DNA of 64,000 nt. Origin: Paenibacillus sp. FSL R10-2734. Its GTDB lineage: Bacteria; Bacillota; Bacilli; Paenibacillales; Paenibacillaceae. The position numbers and the translations under genes were made by a program. The stretch covers positions 620,001 to 684,000 of the forward strand of contig NZ_CP150170.1 of the NCBI RefSeq assembly GCF_037963865.1, read 5' to 3'. Of this stretch, positions 9,191 to 19,123 are shown piece after piece. Numbering within the stretch: the first letter of the stretch is position 1; every line of letters begins with the position of its first letter. The notes beneath the pieces are model-generated. The model did no database searches and had not been told where the DNA came from. It worked only from the letters and a program-made list of their open reading frames with translations.

Positions 9191-9832
9191 ATGAAGATCG
9201 TGAAGCGTGCACTGGGAGTATGTCTAATTGCAGTCCTCGCAAGTACACTTTCAATTCTAACAACGGGCGTGGTTGTTAATGCTTATATTCAGTCGGTGCT
9301 GGCGAGCTTCGATATTAAAGTGGATAGTCCAGGTCCAGGCTTAGGTGGGATGATTAAGAGTATCGTAGGCATGGATAGCCCACCAGCTTCGAAGAAAGAA
9401 GAGACAATAAGCAGCACGGCAAACAAGGATAAAGATAACAATAAGGATGATATACCTACGAAAGACAAAGGAGAGCCTGTGGAGGAGAAAGTACCTGCGG
9501 ATGCTTTACCGGTTATGGGCCAACCCTCAAATGAGTCTTCTACTAACGAAAGCCAGAGTGGAAGTTTAGAGGATCAGCAGCTGGTAATGACACCTGAGGC
9601 ATTAGGTGACTTAAAAGATAATCTTCCTTCGGCGGAGAAGGTAAATATATTCAATATCCTGATGTCCAAACTACCGCAGGACGAGATGCAGAAAATCTCC
9701 ACGGCTATGGAGGATGGACTAACGGAGGATGAGGTGAAGGATCTGCAAAAAGTCATTGCCAAATATGTTGATCCAGATGAATACGAGAGTATAATGAAAA
9801 TGCTTACACCAACTACAGAAACACTGCATTAA
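9191..9832 (+). CDS. Hypothetical exported or membrane-anchored protein
   Basis: 213 residues from the ATG at 9191, preceded by GAGAGGAGAGA; an upstream in-frame GTG at 9173 lacks such a site. A hydrophobic segment (about residues 7-28) with no lipobox cysteine suggests an uncleaved anchor or signal peptide. A low-complexity charged linker rich in Lys, Asp, Glu and Ser (about 55-125) joins it to a predicted helical C-terminal domain with repeated hydrophobic/acidic pattern (VNIFNILMSKLPQDEMQKIS). I do not recognise the family. Location between purA and a peptidoglycan peptidase hints at an envelope role only by association. Confidence 0.75.
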   Translation: MKIVKRALGVCLIAVLASTLSILTTGVVVNAYIQSVLASFDIKVDSPGPGLGGMIKSIVGMDSPPASKKEETISSTANKDKDNNKDDIPTKDKGEPVEEKVPADALPVMGQPSNESSTNESQSGSLEDQQLVMTPEALGDLKDNLPSAEKVNIFNILMSKLPQDEMQKISTAMEDGLTEDEVKDLQKVIAKYVDPDEYESIMKMLTPTTETLH

Positions 9833-9890
9833 CAATAGTGATTGTCACTTTATAGACACAAGAAAAAGGTTAAAATTTCATATTTGCGCA

Positions 9891-9917
9891 AAAAACCCGC
9901 GTATTTCGTGGGTTTTT
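9891..9917 (+). terminator. Intrinsic terminator
   Basis: AAAACCCGCG / CGTGGGTTTT stem, loop of about five bases, T-run. Confidence 0.88.
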
Positions 9918-10147
9918 ATGTGTGTACAAAGTTGAAATTTTTCGCTCAGCTATGGTACATTAGACAAGGATGCCAAAGGGTTAATTTTTTGTAACCACTT
10001 GTAACCTTTTTGAGGGTTCATTAGAAGCAGGAAATTAGAACTAGGATAAGCAGAAATATTCATGATCGTAATCCTATATAATCGAGATCGTACAACTAGC
10101 TTGGCCGCTCATCTCGGATGATAGAGTGGACTGAAAGGGAGAGTTTC

Positions 10148-11692
10148 ATGAAGGGATTTAAGTTCATGCGCCGGATGGGGAAACTGCAGGATAGCCACAA
10201 AGCAGAATCCGGAGCAGATATTCAGCAGAGCCACAATTTCGATCAAGACTCCACACACTTTCATCAAGAAAAAGGTACTCGTAGATTCCGGCGCTCTTGG
10301 ATTATGGGAGCTGTTGGCCTGGTACTTCTAACCACTGTGTTGATTGGTGCAGAGAAAAAGTATGTAGCAGCCAATACTGAAACCTACTATCAAGTGTTGG
10401 TGAAGGGTGAGGAGATCGGGAACCTTAACGATCAGGCACAGCTTAACCAGCTGTACGATAAGAAGCAAAAGGAATATCAGGACAAATATCCTGATCGAAC
10501 GATGGTGCTTCAGACAGAAGGCATTATAATTAAAGAGCAGCAAGCGTACAAGCCGGAAGTTGATAGTGAAGCTACGCTTAATAAATTAGATGGTATGCTG
10601 AAGGCCTATGCTGTAGGTGTACAATTAATGGTAGATGGCAAGGCCGTGGGCATTGTTAAGGATCAAGAGACCGCAAATGCGGTACTTGAAGGGGTAAAGA
10701 ATCATTATGTTCCACAAACTGAAGTAGCAACAGCGAGTAAGCTCACAAGAACGGCTGCCTCAAGTTCAAGTGCTGCGAAAGCGAAAGCACCTAAAAAAGT
10801 AGAGTCAGTAAAGATAAGTGAAGAGGTCTCTATTGTTCCTGTAAAAACAGATCCTAACAAAGTGTTGGATGTGGAGGAAGCGGTTAAGACACTCACCGAG
10901 GGCAAAGAAGCGCCACTTCTCTATACCGTTCAAGAGGGCGATACGATTTCGGGGATTGCCAAACGATTTGAAATTACACAAAAAGAGATTTATAGTAACA
11001 ACCCTGATGTGAAAGAGCTAACGTTGAAGATTGGAGATACATTGAAGCTGAAGGTACCACAGCCTGATGTTACAGTTGTTACTGTGGAGCATGTATCAGA
11101 GCAGGTAGTTACTGAGCCTGAAGTGGTCGTGCGCAAAAGTGATCAGTTACCAGCAGGGAAAAGTAAGGTCGTTCGTCCAGGACAAACTGGCCTTAAAGAA
11201 ATGCAGTATCGGTTAACGAAGAAAAATGGAATGGTCGTACAAGAAGAGTGGTTGGGTCAGACCGTTATAAAATCTTCGCTACCTGAAGTGGTTTATCGAG
11301 GAACGAAGGTTGTTGGTGAAGGAACAGGCATGTTCAGTTGGCCAGTAAGCGGAGCAACGCTTACTAGCAGTTTCGGAGAACGTTGGAGCCGTGCCCATAA
11401 GGGGATAGATATGGTGTCTGGCAACCGAACTATAAAATCTGCTGATGCCGGAACCGTAGTCTTCGCAGGTGTGAAGAGTGGTTACGGGAATGTGGTTATC
11501 GTGGATCATCGTAACGGTTACGAGACTTATTACGGTCACTTAAATAGCATCTCCGTTTCTACGGGACAGCGCTTGGAGCAAGGCGCCAAGATTGGCGTAA
11601 TGGGCAACACTGGACGTTCGACGGGAACGCATTTGCATTTTGAAATTCGGAAGAATGGTACAGCTGTAAATCCGATGAAGTATCTGAGATAA
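10148..11692 (+). CDS. Membrane-anchored LysM-G5-M23 peptidoglycan endopeptidase
   Basis: Predicted cell-wall hydrolase cutting peptide cross-links. One membrane helix (about residues 50-68), a long extracellular region, a LysM domain (LLYTVQEGDTISGIAKRF, near 260-305), a G5-like stretch to about 395, and a C-terminal M23 domain with the zinc ligands HKGIDM and HLHFEI. I choose 10148 because AAAGGGAG precedes it; the in-frame ATG at 10118 has no ribosome site. It sits directly before walR. WalRK controls autolysins in related bacteria, so regulation by WalR is plausible but no clear TGTWAH pair was seen. Confidence 0.9.
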   Translation: MKGFKFMRRMGKLQDSHKAESGADIQQSHNFDQDSTHFHQEKGTRRFRRSWIMGAVGLVLLTTVLIGAEKKYVAANTETYYQVLVKGEEIGNLNDQAQLNQLYDKKQKEYQDKYPDRTMVLQTEGIIIKEQQAYKPEVDSEATLNKLDGMLKAYAVGVQLMVDGKAVGIVKDQETANAVLEGVKNHYVPQTEVATASKLTRTAASSSSAAKAKAPKKVESVKISEEVSIVPVKTDPNKVLDVEEAVKTLTEGKEAPLLYTVQEGDTISGIAKRFEITQKEIYSNNPDVKELTLKIGDTLKLKVPQPDVTVVTVEHVSEQVVTEPEVVVRKSDQLPAGKSKVVRPGQTGLKEMQYRLTKKNGMVVQEEWLGQTVIKSSLPEVVYRGTKVVGEGTGMFSWPVSGATLTSSFGERWSRAHKGIDMVSGNRTIKSADAGTVVFAGVKSGYGNVVIVDHRNGYETYYGHLNSISVSTGQRLEQGAKIGVMGNTGRSTGTHLHFEIRKNGTAVNPMKYLR

Positions 11693-11708
11693 TTCATATG
11701 TTGTCATC

Positions 11709-11737
11709 AACTGCTCGAGATTACTCGAGCAGTTTTT
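11709..11737 (+). terminator. Intrinsic terminator after the M23 gene
   Basis: ACTGCTCGAG / CTCGAGCAGT stem with a 4-base loop and TTTTTATTTTTT behind it. Confidence 0.92.
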
Positions 11738-11880
11738 ATTTTTTACTATGCAAATGACGATAAAGCTGTTTCTTTTTGCTGGTTAAGCCGATTCCTTATT
11801 TCGTAGGATGTGACGTTAAGACAGGTATGTTAAAATAAAGGAATGATGTTTAAGTAGGGATAGGAAGGTGAAGCTGAGAC

Positions 11881-12612
11881 ATGCAGATGGGAACGATTCT
11901 GGTAGTAGACGATGAACAGCCTATTGCTGATATATTGAAGTTTAATCTAGAAAAAGAAGGCTACGAGGTTATTTGCGCTTTTGACGGTAACAGTGCAGTG
12001 GAGCTGGCATTGTCCAAAAAGCCTGATCTTATGCTGCTTGATCTTATGCTACCCGGTAAGGACGGGATGGATGTCTGTCGTGAGGTTCGTTCTGCACACC
12101 TGGACATTCCTATCATTATGCTTACTGCCAAAGACGGAGAAATTGATAAGGTGCTTGGCCTAGAGCTTGGTGCGGATGACTATGTGACCAAACCTTTTAG
12201 TACACGTGAGCTGCTGGCTAGAGTAAAAGCTCAAATGCGGAGACAGCACAAACCGTCACCAACAGGAATGGCGAGTGAGCCTGTAGAGAACAAGCAGGGC
12301 ATTTATCATTTTGATCTATTTATTGATACTGATATGTATTTGGTGTATAAGGGCGGGGAGCCGCTTGATTTGACTCATCGTGAATATGAGTTGCTCTATT
12401 ATATGATCAAACATGCCGGTAAGGTAATGACTCGGGAGCATTTACTGCAGGCCGTGTGGGGATTCGAGTATTTCGGTGATGTACGGACCGTAGATGTGAC
12501 GATCCGTCGTCTAAGAGAGAAAATTGAGGAGAATCCCAGCAAGCCGGAATATATCTATACTCGGCGCGGACTTGGCTATTTAATGCATAACCCTAAAAAC
12601 GGAGGACTGTGA
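11881..12612 (+). CDS. walR: Response regulator WalR (YycF), OmpR family
   Basis: Essential cell-wall homeostasis regulator. Receiver domain begins ILVVDDEQPIADILKFNLEK, almost identical to Bacillus WalR, with phosphoacceptor Asp54 (LLDLMLPG) and Lys104; the winged-helix DNA-binding domain ends with TRRGLGYLM. GGAAGGTG lies ten bases before the start. The stop overlaps the kinase start region, so both are co-translated. First gene of walRK-yycHI-walJ. Confidence 0.97.
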   Translation: MQMGTILVVDDEQPIADILKFNLEKEGYEVICAFDGNSAVELALSKKPDLMLLDLMLPGKDGMDVCREVRSAHLDIPIIMLTAKDGEIDKVLGLELGADDYVTKPFSTRELLARVKAQMRRQHKPSPTGMASEPVENKQGIYHFDLFIDTDMYLVYKGGEPLDLTHREYELLYYMIKHAGKVMTREHLLQAVWGFEYFGDVRTVDVTIRRLREKIEENPSKPEYIYTRRGLGYLMHNPKNGGL

Positions 12613-14441
12613 TGAAGTGGTGGTCCTTTTTCCGGACAATTCAGGCAAAGCTAATTATTATTTATGTACTGCTGATTCTGATAGCCATGCAGTTGATCGG
12701 AGTTTACTTCGTAAGTTCGATGAAGAACTCGTTAACGGATAATTTCACGAAGGATCTTAAGGCGCGTGCTGAGATGCTATCCATTCTGACTGCTGATAAA
12801 TTTGGCAGTGAGGCTGGAACTGCGGATGAGGAGACGGCTGTGGAAAGTCTGCGTGGCATGGTCAATAATCTGTATATTAACGGGGCCGAAATTCAGGTGC
12901 TTGATGCCAGCGGCAAAATTATCACCACCTCTGTTCCCTCGCAGAATGACTATGTCGGGCAGCGTAACACTCAGACTGTAGTGAATCGTGCCTTGCAGGG
13001 GATCAGCGATAACGAAGAATATATTATTGCTGATGATAATGTGCGTAAAAAGGTTGTGGCCAAGCCGGTCCTCTCCGGTGATAAGGTAGTAGGGGCCATA
13101 TACATTGCTGCCGACATGAAGGATTTATATGCAACCATGGGCAGGATTAACAGTGTATTCATCTCAGGCTTGTTGTTAGCCTTGGCACTGACAGTTGTTC
13201 TATGTGTTATTCTTGCACATACCATTACGCAGCCGATTAAAGAAATGACTAGGCATGCTACAGCTGTTGCTGAGGGTCGGTTCAATCGTAAAATGCCCGT
13301 TCTTGGCAACGATGAAATTGGACAACTCAGTCAGGCATTCAATTATATGACAGGCAGACTGCGTGAGGCACTCTCGCAGAATGAGGAAGAGAAGGAGAAG
13401 CTTACCTCCATTCTGACGAATATGAGCGATGGTGTGGTAGCTACGGATGAGAATGGTGTAGTGATTCTCATGAACCTTCGGGCAGCACTTATGCTGGGAA
13501 CAGAAGGTCCATTGCCGGAAGGTGCTCCACTGGATAAATTGCTAGGTCTTGACTATGAGCAGAGCGGTTCCTTGGCTAAAGGCAATGCCCAATCCGCAAT
13601 GCTTCATCTGACACATATGGGTGGAGAAGATTCTAATATCGTAAGAGTGACGTTTACTCCGATTCATCGTCGTGAAGGTGGGATTGCAGGTACTATTGCT
13701 GTGCTGCAGGATGTTACTGAGCAAGAGAACCTGGAAGAATCACGCCGAGAGTTCGTAGCGAACGTTTCGCATGAGCTAAGAACACCACTTACAACGATTA
13801 AGAGCTATGTGGAGGCACTCGATGATGGAGCGCTTGAGGATCCGCAGTTAGCGGTTCGATTTGTTGGGGTGATTCGTAACGAAACCGAGCGTATGATTCG
13901 TCTGGTTACGGATTTACTTCATCTTTCGCGTCTAGATTCCAAGGAGGCACTACTCAGAATTCAGCAGACGGATATTGCTGAGATGCTGGAGGATGTAGCA
14001 GACCGCTTTTCTTTTCAGATTCGGCAGAAACGTATCGATATTAGTACAAGGGTTCGTAGGGATGTTAACACGGCATGGCTGGATCGGGATCAAATCGATC
14101 AGGTCCTGGGGAACTTAGTTTCGAATGCGCTAAAATATACGCCAGAAGGCGGTAAGATTGAATTGGAAGCCTTGAAGAATGAGGATGGAATGCTCTCCAT
14201 TTCTGTACGTGATTCGGGGATTGGTATTCCAAAGAAAGACATCGAGCGGATCTTCGAACGCTTTTATCGGGTAGATAAGGCACGTTCACGGAATATGGGA
14301 GGCACCGGCCTCGGTCTTTCCATTGCCCGGGAAATTGTGAAAGCACATGGAGGCTCTATTTCTCTGCAATCCGAGCTTAATGAAGGCTCTAAGGTAACCT
14401 TTACGCTACCTCTGAATGAGCAAAGGGGGAGTGAGGCATGA
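12612..14441 (+). CDS. walK: Sensor histidine kinase WalK (YycG)
   Basis: Two membrane helices (about residues 12-36 and 183-206) flank an extracellular Cache/PAS-like domain; then HAMP (TQPIKEMTRHATAVAEGRF), a cytoplasmic PAS (about 265-370), HisKA with the phosphorylated His near residue 387 in VSHELRTPLT, and HATPase with GGTGLGLSIARE. 609 residues, typical. ATG at 12612 is preferred to GTG at 12609 because GGAGG (12601-12605) is only three bases from the GTG. Confidence 0.97.
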   Translation: MKWWSFFRTIQAKLIIIYVLLILIAMQLIGVYFVSSMKNSLTDNFTKDLKARAEMLSILTADKFGSEAGTADEETAVESLRGMVNNLYINGAEIQVLDASGKIITTSVPSQNDYVGQRNTQTVVNRALQGISDNEEYIIADDNVRKKVVAKPVLSGDKVVGAIYIAADMKDLYATMGRINSVFISGLLLALALTVVLCVILAHTITQPIKEMTRHATAVAEGRFNRKMPVLGNDEIGQLSQAFNYMTGRLREALSQNEEEKEKLTSILTNMSDGVVATDENGVVILMNLRAALMLGTEGPLPEGAPLDKLLGLDYEQSGSLAKGNAQSAMLHLTHMGGEDSNIVRVTFTPIHRREGGIAGTIAVLQDVTEQENLEESRREFVANVSHELRTPLTTIKSYVEALDDGALEDPQLAVRFVGVIRNETERMIRLVTDLLHLSRLDSKEALLRIQQTDIAEMLEDVADRFSFQIRQKRIDISTRVRRDVNTAWLDRDQIDQVLGNLVSNALKYTPEGGKIELEALKNEDGMLSISVRDSGIGIPKKDIERIFERFYRVDKARSRNMGGTGLGLSIAREIVKAHGGSISLQSELNEGSKVTFTLPLNEQRGSEA

Positions 14442-15730
14442 AGGAGAGATTGAAATCATGGATTCTAGCCTTACTCGTGCTGGGAAGTCTCGTTGAGAGT
14501 TATTATTTGATTTATCGCTTGCCTGGCGCAGACTCTGCGGTACTCTCCGAGAATCTATATGTGAAGACAGATAATATGGGACCGGAAGAAAAGGTCGAGA
14601 ACCTGTTGTACCCTGACAAAATGATCATCCATATGGGCGATAACAAGCATACGCTTTTTTATCCGGACTCAACGTTTTATAGCTTGATAATGAATCGGTT
14701 AAAAGGGCGTGGATTTGAAAGCTTCCAGCGGCACTCGGTACAGGATTATGACTGGGATAAGATTCGCAATGAGAATCCGGGGATTGAGCTTTCGTTCGGT
14801 TCTGGCATTCCGGTAACGTTACTGCAGAGGGTTATGCAGCTGTCACCTGATTCCCTATTTGAAGGAGAAAGCATCGATCGCATTTGGATTTACAACATTA
14901 AGAATGACTCCAAAGCGCATGCCATTTTCTTCAGTACGAGAGGCGACATTATATATGAAGCGGCAAAAGCGGATTTAACCGTCCAAGACGTGCAGCAGCA
15001 TGTGGATTTCGGCAAGAACTGGACGCCTTACAAGGCGGTAGACGGAGATTATTATGTGCCAGACAGCAAGATTTCTCTGGTTCAGGTTGAAATGCCTTCA
15101 GGCATGTATACCATAGAACAAATGCAGAACAATCTTTTCTTCGATGTTGGAAGCACTAGATATATTCGCGAGAAAAATGGCTCCGAGATTTATACGGACA
15201 GTAAACGGAGTCTTCAGGTCGATAAGGAACGGAATTGGATGAGCTATAGCGATCCTGCCGCACTTCCAGCTGGAGATAGTACACCTGCCAAGGATGCGTT
15301 GGAAGCTGTAGAATTTGTGAACCAGCATGGTGGATGGAATGGAACCTATCGTCTTGAAGCCACTGAGGAGGGGAGACAAGATAGAAAGGTCTCTTTTCAA
15401 CAATATTATGGCTCGTACCCTTATGGATCCTATCCGATTATGAGTAATTCGCAGCTGCAGTATGGCGTCATTAATCTGGAGTTGCAGCAGGGAACCGTAT
15501 CCTCTTATGAGCGCTCTTTGATCTTTATTGATGAGAGTAAAGCAGAGAAAAAAATAGTAGAGCTATCTGGAGGTACAGAGCTAGAGAATCAATTGTCTAT
15601 GGTCAGCAAAACTTCGGCAGTGAAGGATTTGACGCCTGCGTATGTACCTGTAGTGAAAGAAGAGAAGCTGCAGCTGCTCCCAGTCTGGAAGGTTACGCTT
15701 CTTGACGGCAGTGTGCTTACTTTGAATTAA
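14438..15730 (+). CDS. yycH: WalK accessory regulator YycH
   Basis: 430-residue protein with one N-terminal membrane helix and an extracytoplasmic domain. It overlaps walK by 4 bases (ATGA). Identification rests on length, topology and position between walK and yycI; sequence of this family diverges strongly. In Bacillus subtilis YycH with YycI restrains WalK through membrane contacts. Confidence 0.9.
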   Translation: MKERLKSWILALLVLGSLVESYYLIYRLPGADSAVLSENLYVKTDNMGPEEKVENLLYPDKMIIHMGDNKHTLFYPDSTFYSLIMNRLKGRGFESFQRHSVQDYDWDKIRNENPGIELSFGSGIPVTLLQRVMQLSPDSLFEGESIDRIWIYNIKNDSKAHAIFFSTRGDIIYEAAKADLTVQDVQQHVDFGKNWTPYKAVDGDYYVPDSKISLVQVEMPSGMYTIEQMQNNLFFDVGSTRYIREKNGSEIYTDSKRSLQVDKERNWMSYSDPAALPAGDSTPAKDALEAVEFVNQHGGWNGTYRLEATEEGRQDRKVSFQQYYGSYPYGSYPIMSNSQLQYGVINLELQQGTVSSYERSLIFIDESKAEKKIVELSGGTELENQLSMVSKTSAVKDLTPAYVPVVKEEKLQLLPVWKVTLLDGSVLTLN

Positions 15731-15768
15731 TTTACAAGTGGTTCAAATAACAATTAGGAGGTAAGGGT

Positions 15769-16509
15769 ATGGATTGGGGAAGAGCTAAAAATGTACTAAT
15801 TTGCGCCTTTTTAGGTCTAAATCTACTGCTATGCTATCAGCTGTGGATTGATTTGCGCGATCAGGTTAGTGCCAATCTCGATTTCACTTCCCTATCCGAA
15901 GAAACCCAAGCGGTAATGGAGCAAAAAGGGATACGTGTGTTGTGTCCGATTCCGGCGTCTACCCCGCAGCTTCCTAATATAACTTATCGATATTCTGCTG
16001 AAGAGCAGAACGAACCACCCATTAAATTAGATGTTCCTATAGACAGTAAGTTGATCTACTCTTCATTCTCTGACCTTAGCAAGGCGCTTGAGGATCAAAT
16101 TCCGGACATCGCAAATTATCGCTTTGACTCACAAGAAAGTGAAGTGGGAAAGTTCGTTCTTCACCCGCTGGTTCAGAATCAGTGGTCGCTATTCCGAGTT
16201 AGATTAGAGTTGATTAACAGTGATCAGAAAATTGTAGCCTATCGACGGCCGAAGATTGAAATAGGGGCAAGCATTAGCGATAAGGAACAGAAGGTACTTC
16301 CGGCATCACAGGCACTTAGTAGTTTGATTGAAAAATATTTTCCGGCAGACTCCGTAGTTAAGGAGATTGAGCTCGGTTATTATGGTGAGCTGTTTAACTC
16401 CGAAAGTCAGGTAGCATCGCCGATGTGGCGGTTCATGCTGGAAAATGGCAATGCCTATTATGTGGATGCTATTAGTGCAGACATCATCAGTCCCAAGACA
16501 ACAGAGTAG
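15769..16509 (+). CDS. yycI: WalK accessory regulator YycI
   Basis: 246 residues with a single N-terminal membrane helix (MDWGRAKNVLICAFLGLNLLL is the characteristic start) and an extracytoplasmic domain. TAGGAGG precedes the start. Partner of YycH in modulating the WalK sensor. Confidence 0.92.
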   Translation: MDWGRAKNVLICAFLGLNLLLCYQLWIDLRDQVSANLDFTSLSEETQAVMEQKGIRVLCPIPASTPQLPNITYRYSAEEQNEPPIKLDVPIDSKLIYSSFSDLSKALEDQIPDIANYRFDSQESEVGKFVLHPLVQNQWSLFRVRLELINSDQKIVAYRRPKIEIGASISDKEQKVLPASQALSSLIEKYFPADSVVKEIELGYYGELFNSESQVASPMWRFMLENGNAYYVDAISADIISPKTTE

Positions 16510-16523
16510 AAGGAGTAAGGAAA

Positions 16524-17333
16524 ATGGGGATTTCATTTACAGTACTGTCCAGTGGTTCTACCGGGAATGTAACGGTGGTACGGAACGGGGAGACAACACT
16601 TATGATTGACGCGGGTCTAAGTGCCAAGCGGATCGATGAGCTGTTGGCCATGCGCGAGCTAACGGGTAATGATATAGACGGGATCCTAGTCACACACGAG
16701 CATTCCGATCATATCAAGGGACTCGGGGCAATGGCCCGTAAATACGATCTTCCGATCTATGCGAACACCAATACCTGGGGAGCCATTGAGAAGGGCATTG
16801 GGAAAATACCCGACTATAACCGAATCATTATGGAGTCGGGGCAGCATAGGGATTTTGGCAGTCTGCGAGTAGAGTCGTTTGCGATTTCTCATGATGCGGC
16901 GGAGCCAGTGGGCTACAACTTTTATGATGGGAAAGAAAAGCTGTGTGTAGCTACAGACCTAGGGTATGTTAGCGATAAGGTAAGAGATGCGATTTCAGAT
17001 GCGGATGTATTGGTGCTGGAAGCAAATCATGATATCGAAATGCTAAGGATGGGGCGTTATCCGTGGAATACGAAACGGCGTATACTTGGCGATATGGGTC
17101 ACCTTTCTAACGATGCAGCTGGGGCAGCACTTAGTGAAATTCTCACAGGACGGACTAAGCGTACCTATTTGGCGCATTTAAGCCGGGATCACAATATGAT
17201 GGATTTGGCTAAAATGTCAGTACGTTGCGCGATGGAGGATCGGGGCTGTTTCTTCAAGGATAGTGAGTTCAAGCTTTGTGATACGTATTATGATCAACCT
17301 ACGCCATGGGATAAGTTGAGCCAGTTGTCATAA
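16524..17333 (+). CDS. walJ: MBL-fold metallohydrolase WalJ (YycJ)
   Basis: 269-residue metallo-beta-lactamase-fold protein with the metal motif THEHSDHIKG, later D in ATDLGYV and H in LSRDHN. Family members are reported as 5'-3' exonuclease-like enzymes linked to replication/cell-wall coordination. AGAAGGAG precedes the start. Its 3' end overlaps the convergent small gene on the other strand by 35 bases. Confidence 0.95.
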   Translation: MGISFTVLSSGSTGNVTVVRNGETTLMIDAGLSAKRIDELLAMRELTGNDIDGILVTHEHSDHIKGLGAMARKYDLPIYANTNTWGAIEKGIGKIPDYNRIIMESGQHRDFGSLRVESFAISHDAAEPVGYNFYDGKEKLCVATDLGYVSDKVRDAISDADVLVLEANHDIEMLRMGRYPWNTKRRILGDMGHLSNDAAGAALSEILTGRTKRTYLAHLSRDHNMMDLAKMSVRCAMEDRGCFFKDSEFKLCDTYYDQPTPWDKLSQLS

Positions 17334-17508
17334 GCTGATCAAGCTCGGTAGTCTTACGTTCTAATTCTTGGCGGGAGATCAGGCCTTTATCAATCATTAA
17401 TTCGATCATTGCGCTGAAGGCGAGGGTCATATGGTAGTGTTCATCCTTTAAATCACCAAGCTTACCGATAAACTCAACCAGATCCATACTTGTAGAAAAA
17501 GAACTCAT
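17299..17508 (-). CDS. Conserved small helical protein, convergent with walJ
   Basis: 69 residues with a perfect GAGGAGG site spaced before the ATG at 17508, which makes this a real gene rather than a shadow of walJ. Sequence is amphipathic-helical with an EHYHMTLAFSAMIELMIDKG core followed by SRQELERKTTELDQ, resembling short hypothetical proteins I associate with Paenibacillus walJ loci. No catalytic motif. Function unknown. The last 35 bases run antisense into walJ. Confidence 0.75.
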   Translation of the reverse strand: MSSFSTSMDLVEFIGKLGDLKDEHYHMTLAFSAMIELMIDKGLISRQELERKTTELDQLMTTGSTYPMA

Positions 17509-17878
17509 AATTATACCTCCTCATGTAGTAAAGCAGAATTGAGTTGTAAAAAATTCGCAGGCTTTTTACCTCAGGAAAATAACGAATTGAGGGTTGCCTG
17601 TGATACAATTATAAACGTGATGAGCAAAGCCTAAATTCAAGGGTCATTTCTATTATTGTAGTCTTTTAAGTTACAAAATATTCCTAGTAGAGAAGATATA
17701 TTGAAAGATTCTTATATTCTTTCGATTAACTGAAACTATTGTGGGGTTAATGGATAAAGTGAAACCTTTTAGTGATTTTTGGAGTCTAAAGGTTGCAGAG
17801 GTGTATGCTCGGACTGGTTGCTATAGGTTCAGGGTTTAGATACAGTGAACGCTTGGCAATAGAAGGGGGAGATTTTCG
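17509..17878. other. Divergent intergenic region before htrA
   Basis: About 370 bases between two divergently oriented genes. It must hold promoters for both. A GATACAATTATAAA stretch near 17603-17616 resembles a -10 region, but no well-spaced -35 accompanies it. No RNA gene seen. Confidence 0.4.
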
Positions 17879-19123
17879 GTGGGATTGTTTGATGATGATT
17901 TCTATTCAACTAAAGTATCGCGGTCCAGAGGGGATGAAGCATCAAAGGGATCCTTTGCTAACCGTAAACATTCTGTGCGAAGATCGCGCAGGGGCTTGTC
18001 AACTTGGCAAATATCCGCCGTTTGCTCCTTAATCAGTGCTGTGGTGGCAGTGTTTTTATTCAGTGCGCTTACAGGCCAAATGAGTCACGAGACTGCTTCG
18101 AAGTCGGGAGTAACAGCTGGGGATGTTGCCAAAAGCAGTGATCCATTTGACCGAATCATTGATGCCGCTGCTACAGTTCGCCCTGCAGTAGTGAGTATTA
18201 TCAATCATAAAGAAGATAATGAACAATTGGACATTAAGGATGAGTCAGCGTTAGGTTCTGGAGTGATTTATAAAAAGGTAGACAATAAAGCATTCATCAT
18301 TACCAATAACCATGTCATCGATGACTCCAACAATCTCGAAGTTGTTACAGTAGATGGCGAGACACGTAAAGCCACACTCGTTGGAACGGATAAAGTGAGT
18401 GACATCGCGGTCCTCTCTATTGATGCCAAGGGCATCAATACGATTGCACAGCTCGGTGATTCCTCCAAGCTTCGCCTGGGTGAAACGGTCATTGCCATCG
18501 GTAACCCGTTAGGACTTGGAGACACATTGACGTCAGGCATCGTCAGTTATACCGAACGAAAGGTTCCTGTATCTTTGAATCAGGACGGAGTATATGACTG
18601 GGAGCAAGAGGTCATTCAGACTGATGCAGCAATTAATGAAGGAAATAGTGGCGGAGCCCTAGTTGATCTGGATGGTAAGGTCATTGGTATTAACACGATG
18701 AAAATCTCCGATGCAGGTGTAGAAGGTCTGGGATTTGCTATTCCAGCTAACCATGTGATAGATACCGCTAATGAGCTAGCTGATAAAGGACGTATTGCCC
18801 GTTCCTACTTAGGTGTATATTCAGTGGATTTAAACAATCCTTATGTTCCTCTCGCAGAGGACCAACGCAAGGAACTGAACCTACCGAATAATGTTAAGGA
18901 TGGGGTAGTTGTTCTGGATGCTGTTGGACCTGCAAAGGAAGCCGGACTTGAGTTTAATGATGTAATTACGAAATTTAATGATGAACCGATTACAACCACG
19001 CTTTCACTTCGCAAGTATTTATATAATCAAACGAAGATTGGTGACGATCTGAAGATCACCTACTACCGAAATGGCAAAATCAATCAGACGACAGTTAAAC
19101 TTCTTGAAAAACCAGAGGAATAA
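17879..19123 (+). CDS. HtrA-type membrane-anchored serine protease (S1C, PDZ)
   Basis: Extracytoplasmic quality-control protease. GTG start with AGAAGGGGGA 8 bases before it. A charged cytoplasmic N-tail, one membrane helix (about residues 42-62), trypsin-like domain with His in ITNNHVID, Asp in SDIAVLSID, Ser in NEGNSGGALV, and one C-terminal PDZ domain (about 300-405). It follows walJ as yycK/htrC does in Bacillus, so it may be that orthologue. Confidence 0.93.
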   Translation: MGLFDDDFYSTKVSRSRGDEASKGSFANRKHSVRRSRRGLSTWQISAVCSLISAVVAVFLFSALTGQMSHETASKSGVTAGDVAKSSDPFDRIIDAAATVRPAVVSIINHKEDNEQLDIKDESALGSGVIYKKVDNKAFIITNNHVIDDSNNLEVVTVDGETRKATLVGTDKVSDIAVLSIDAKGINTIAQLGDSSKLRLGETVIAIGNPLGLGDTLTSGIVSYTERKVPVSLNQDGVYDWEQEVIQTDAAINEGNSGGALVDLDGKVIGINTMKISDAGVEGLGFAIPANHVIDTANELADKGRIARSYLGVYSVDLNNPYVPLAEDQRKELNLPNNVKDGVVVLDAVGPAKEAGLEFNDVITKFNDEPITTTLSLRKYLYNQTKIGDDLKITYYRNGKINQTTVKLLEKPEE

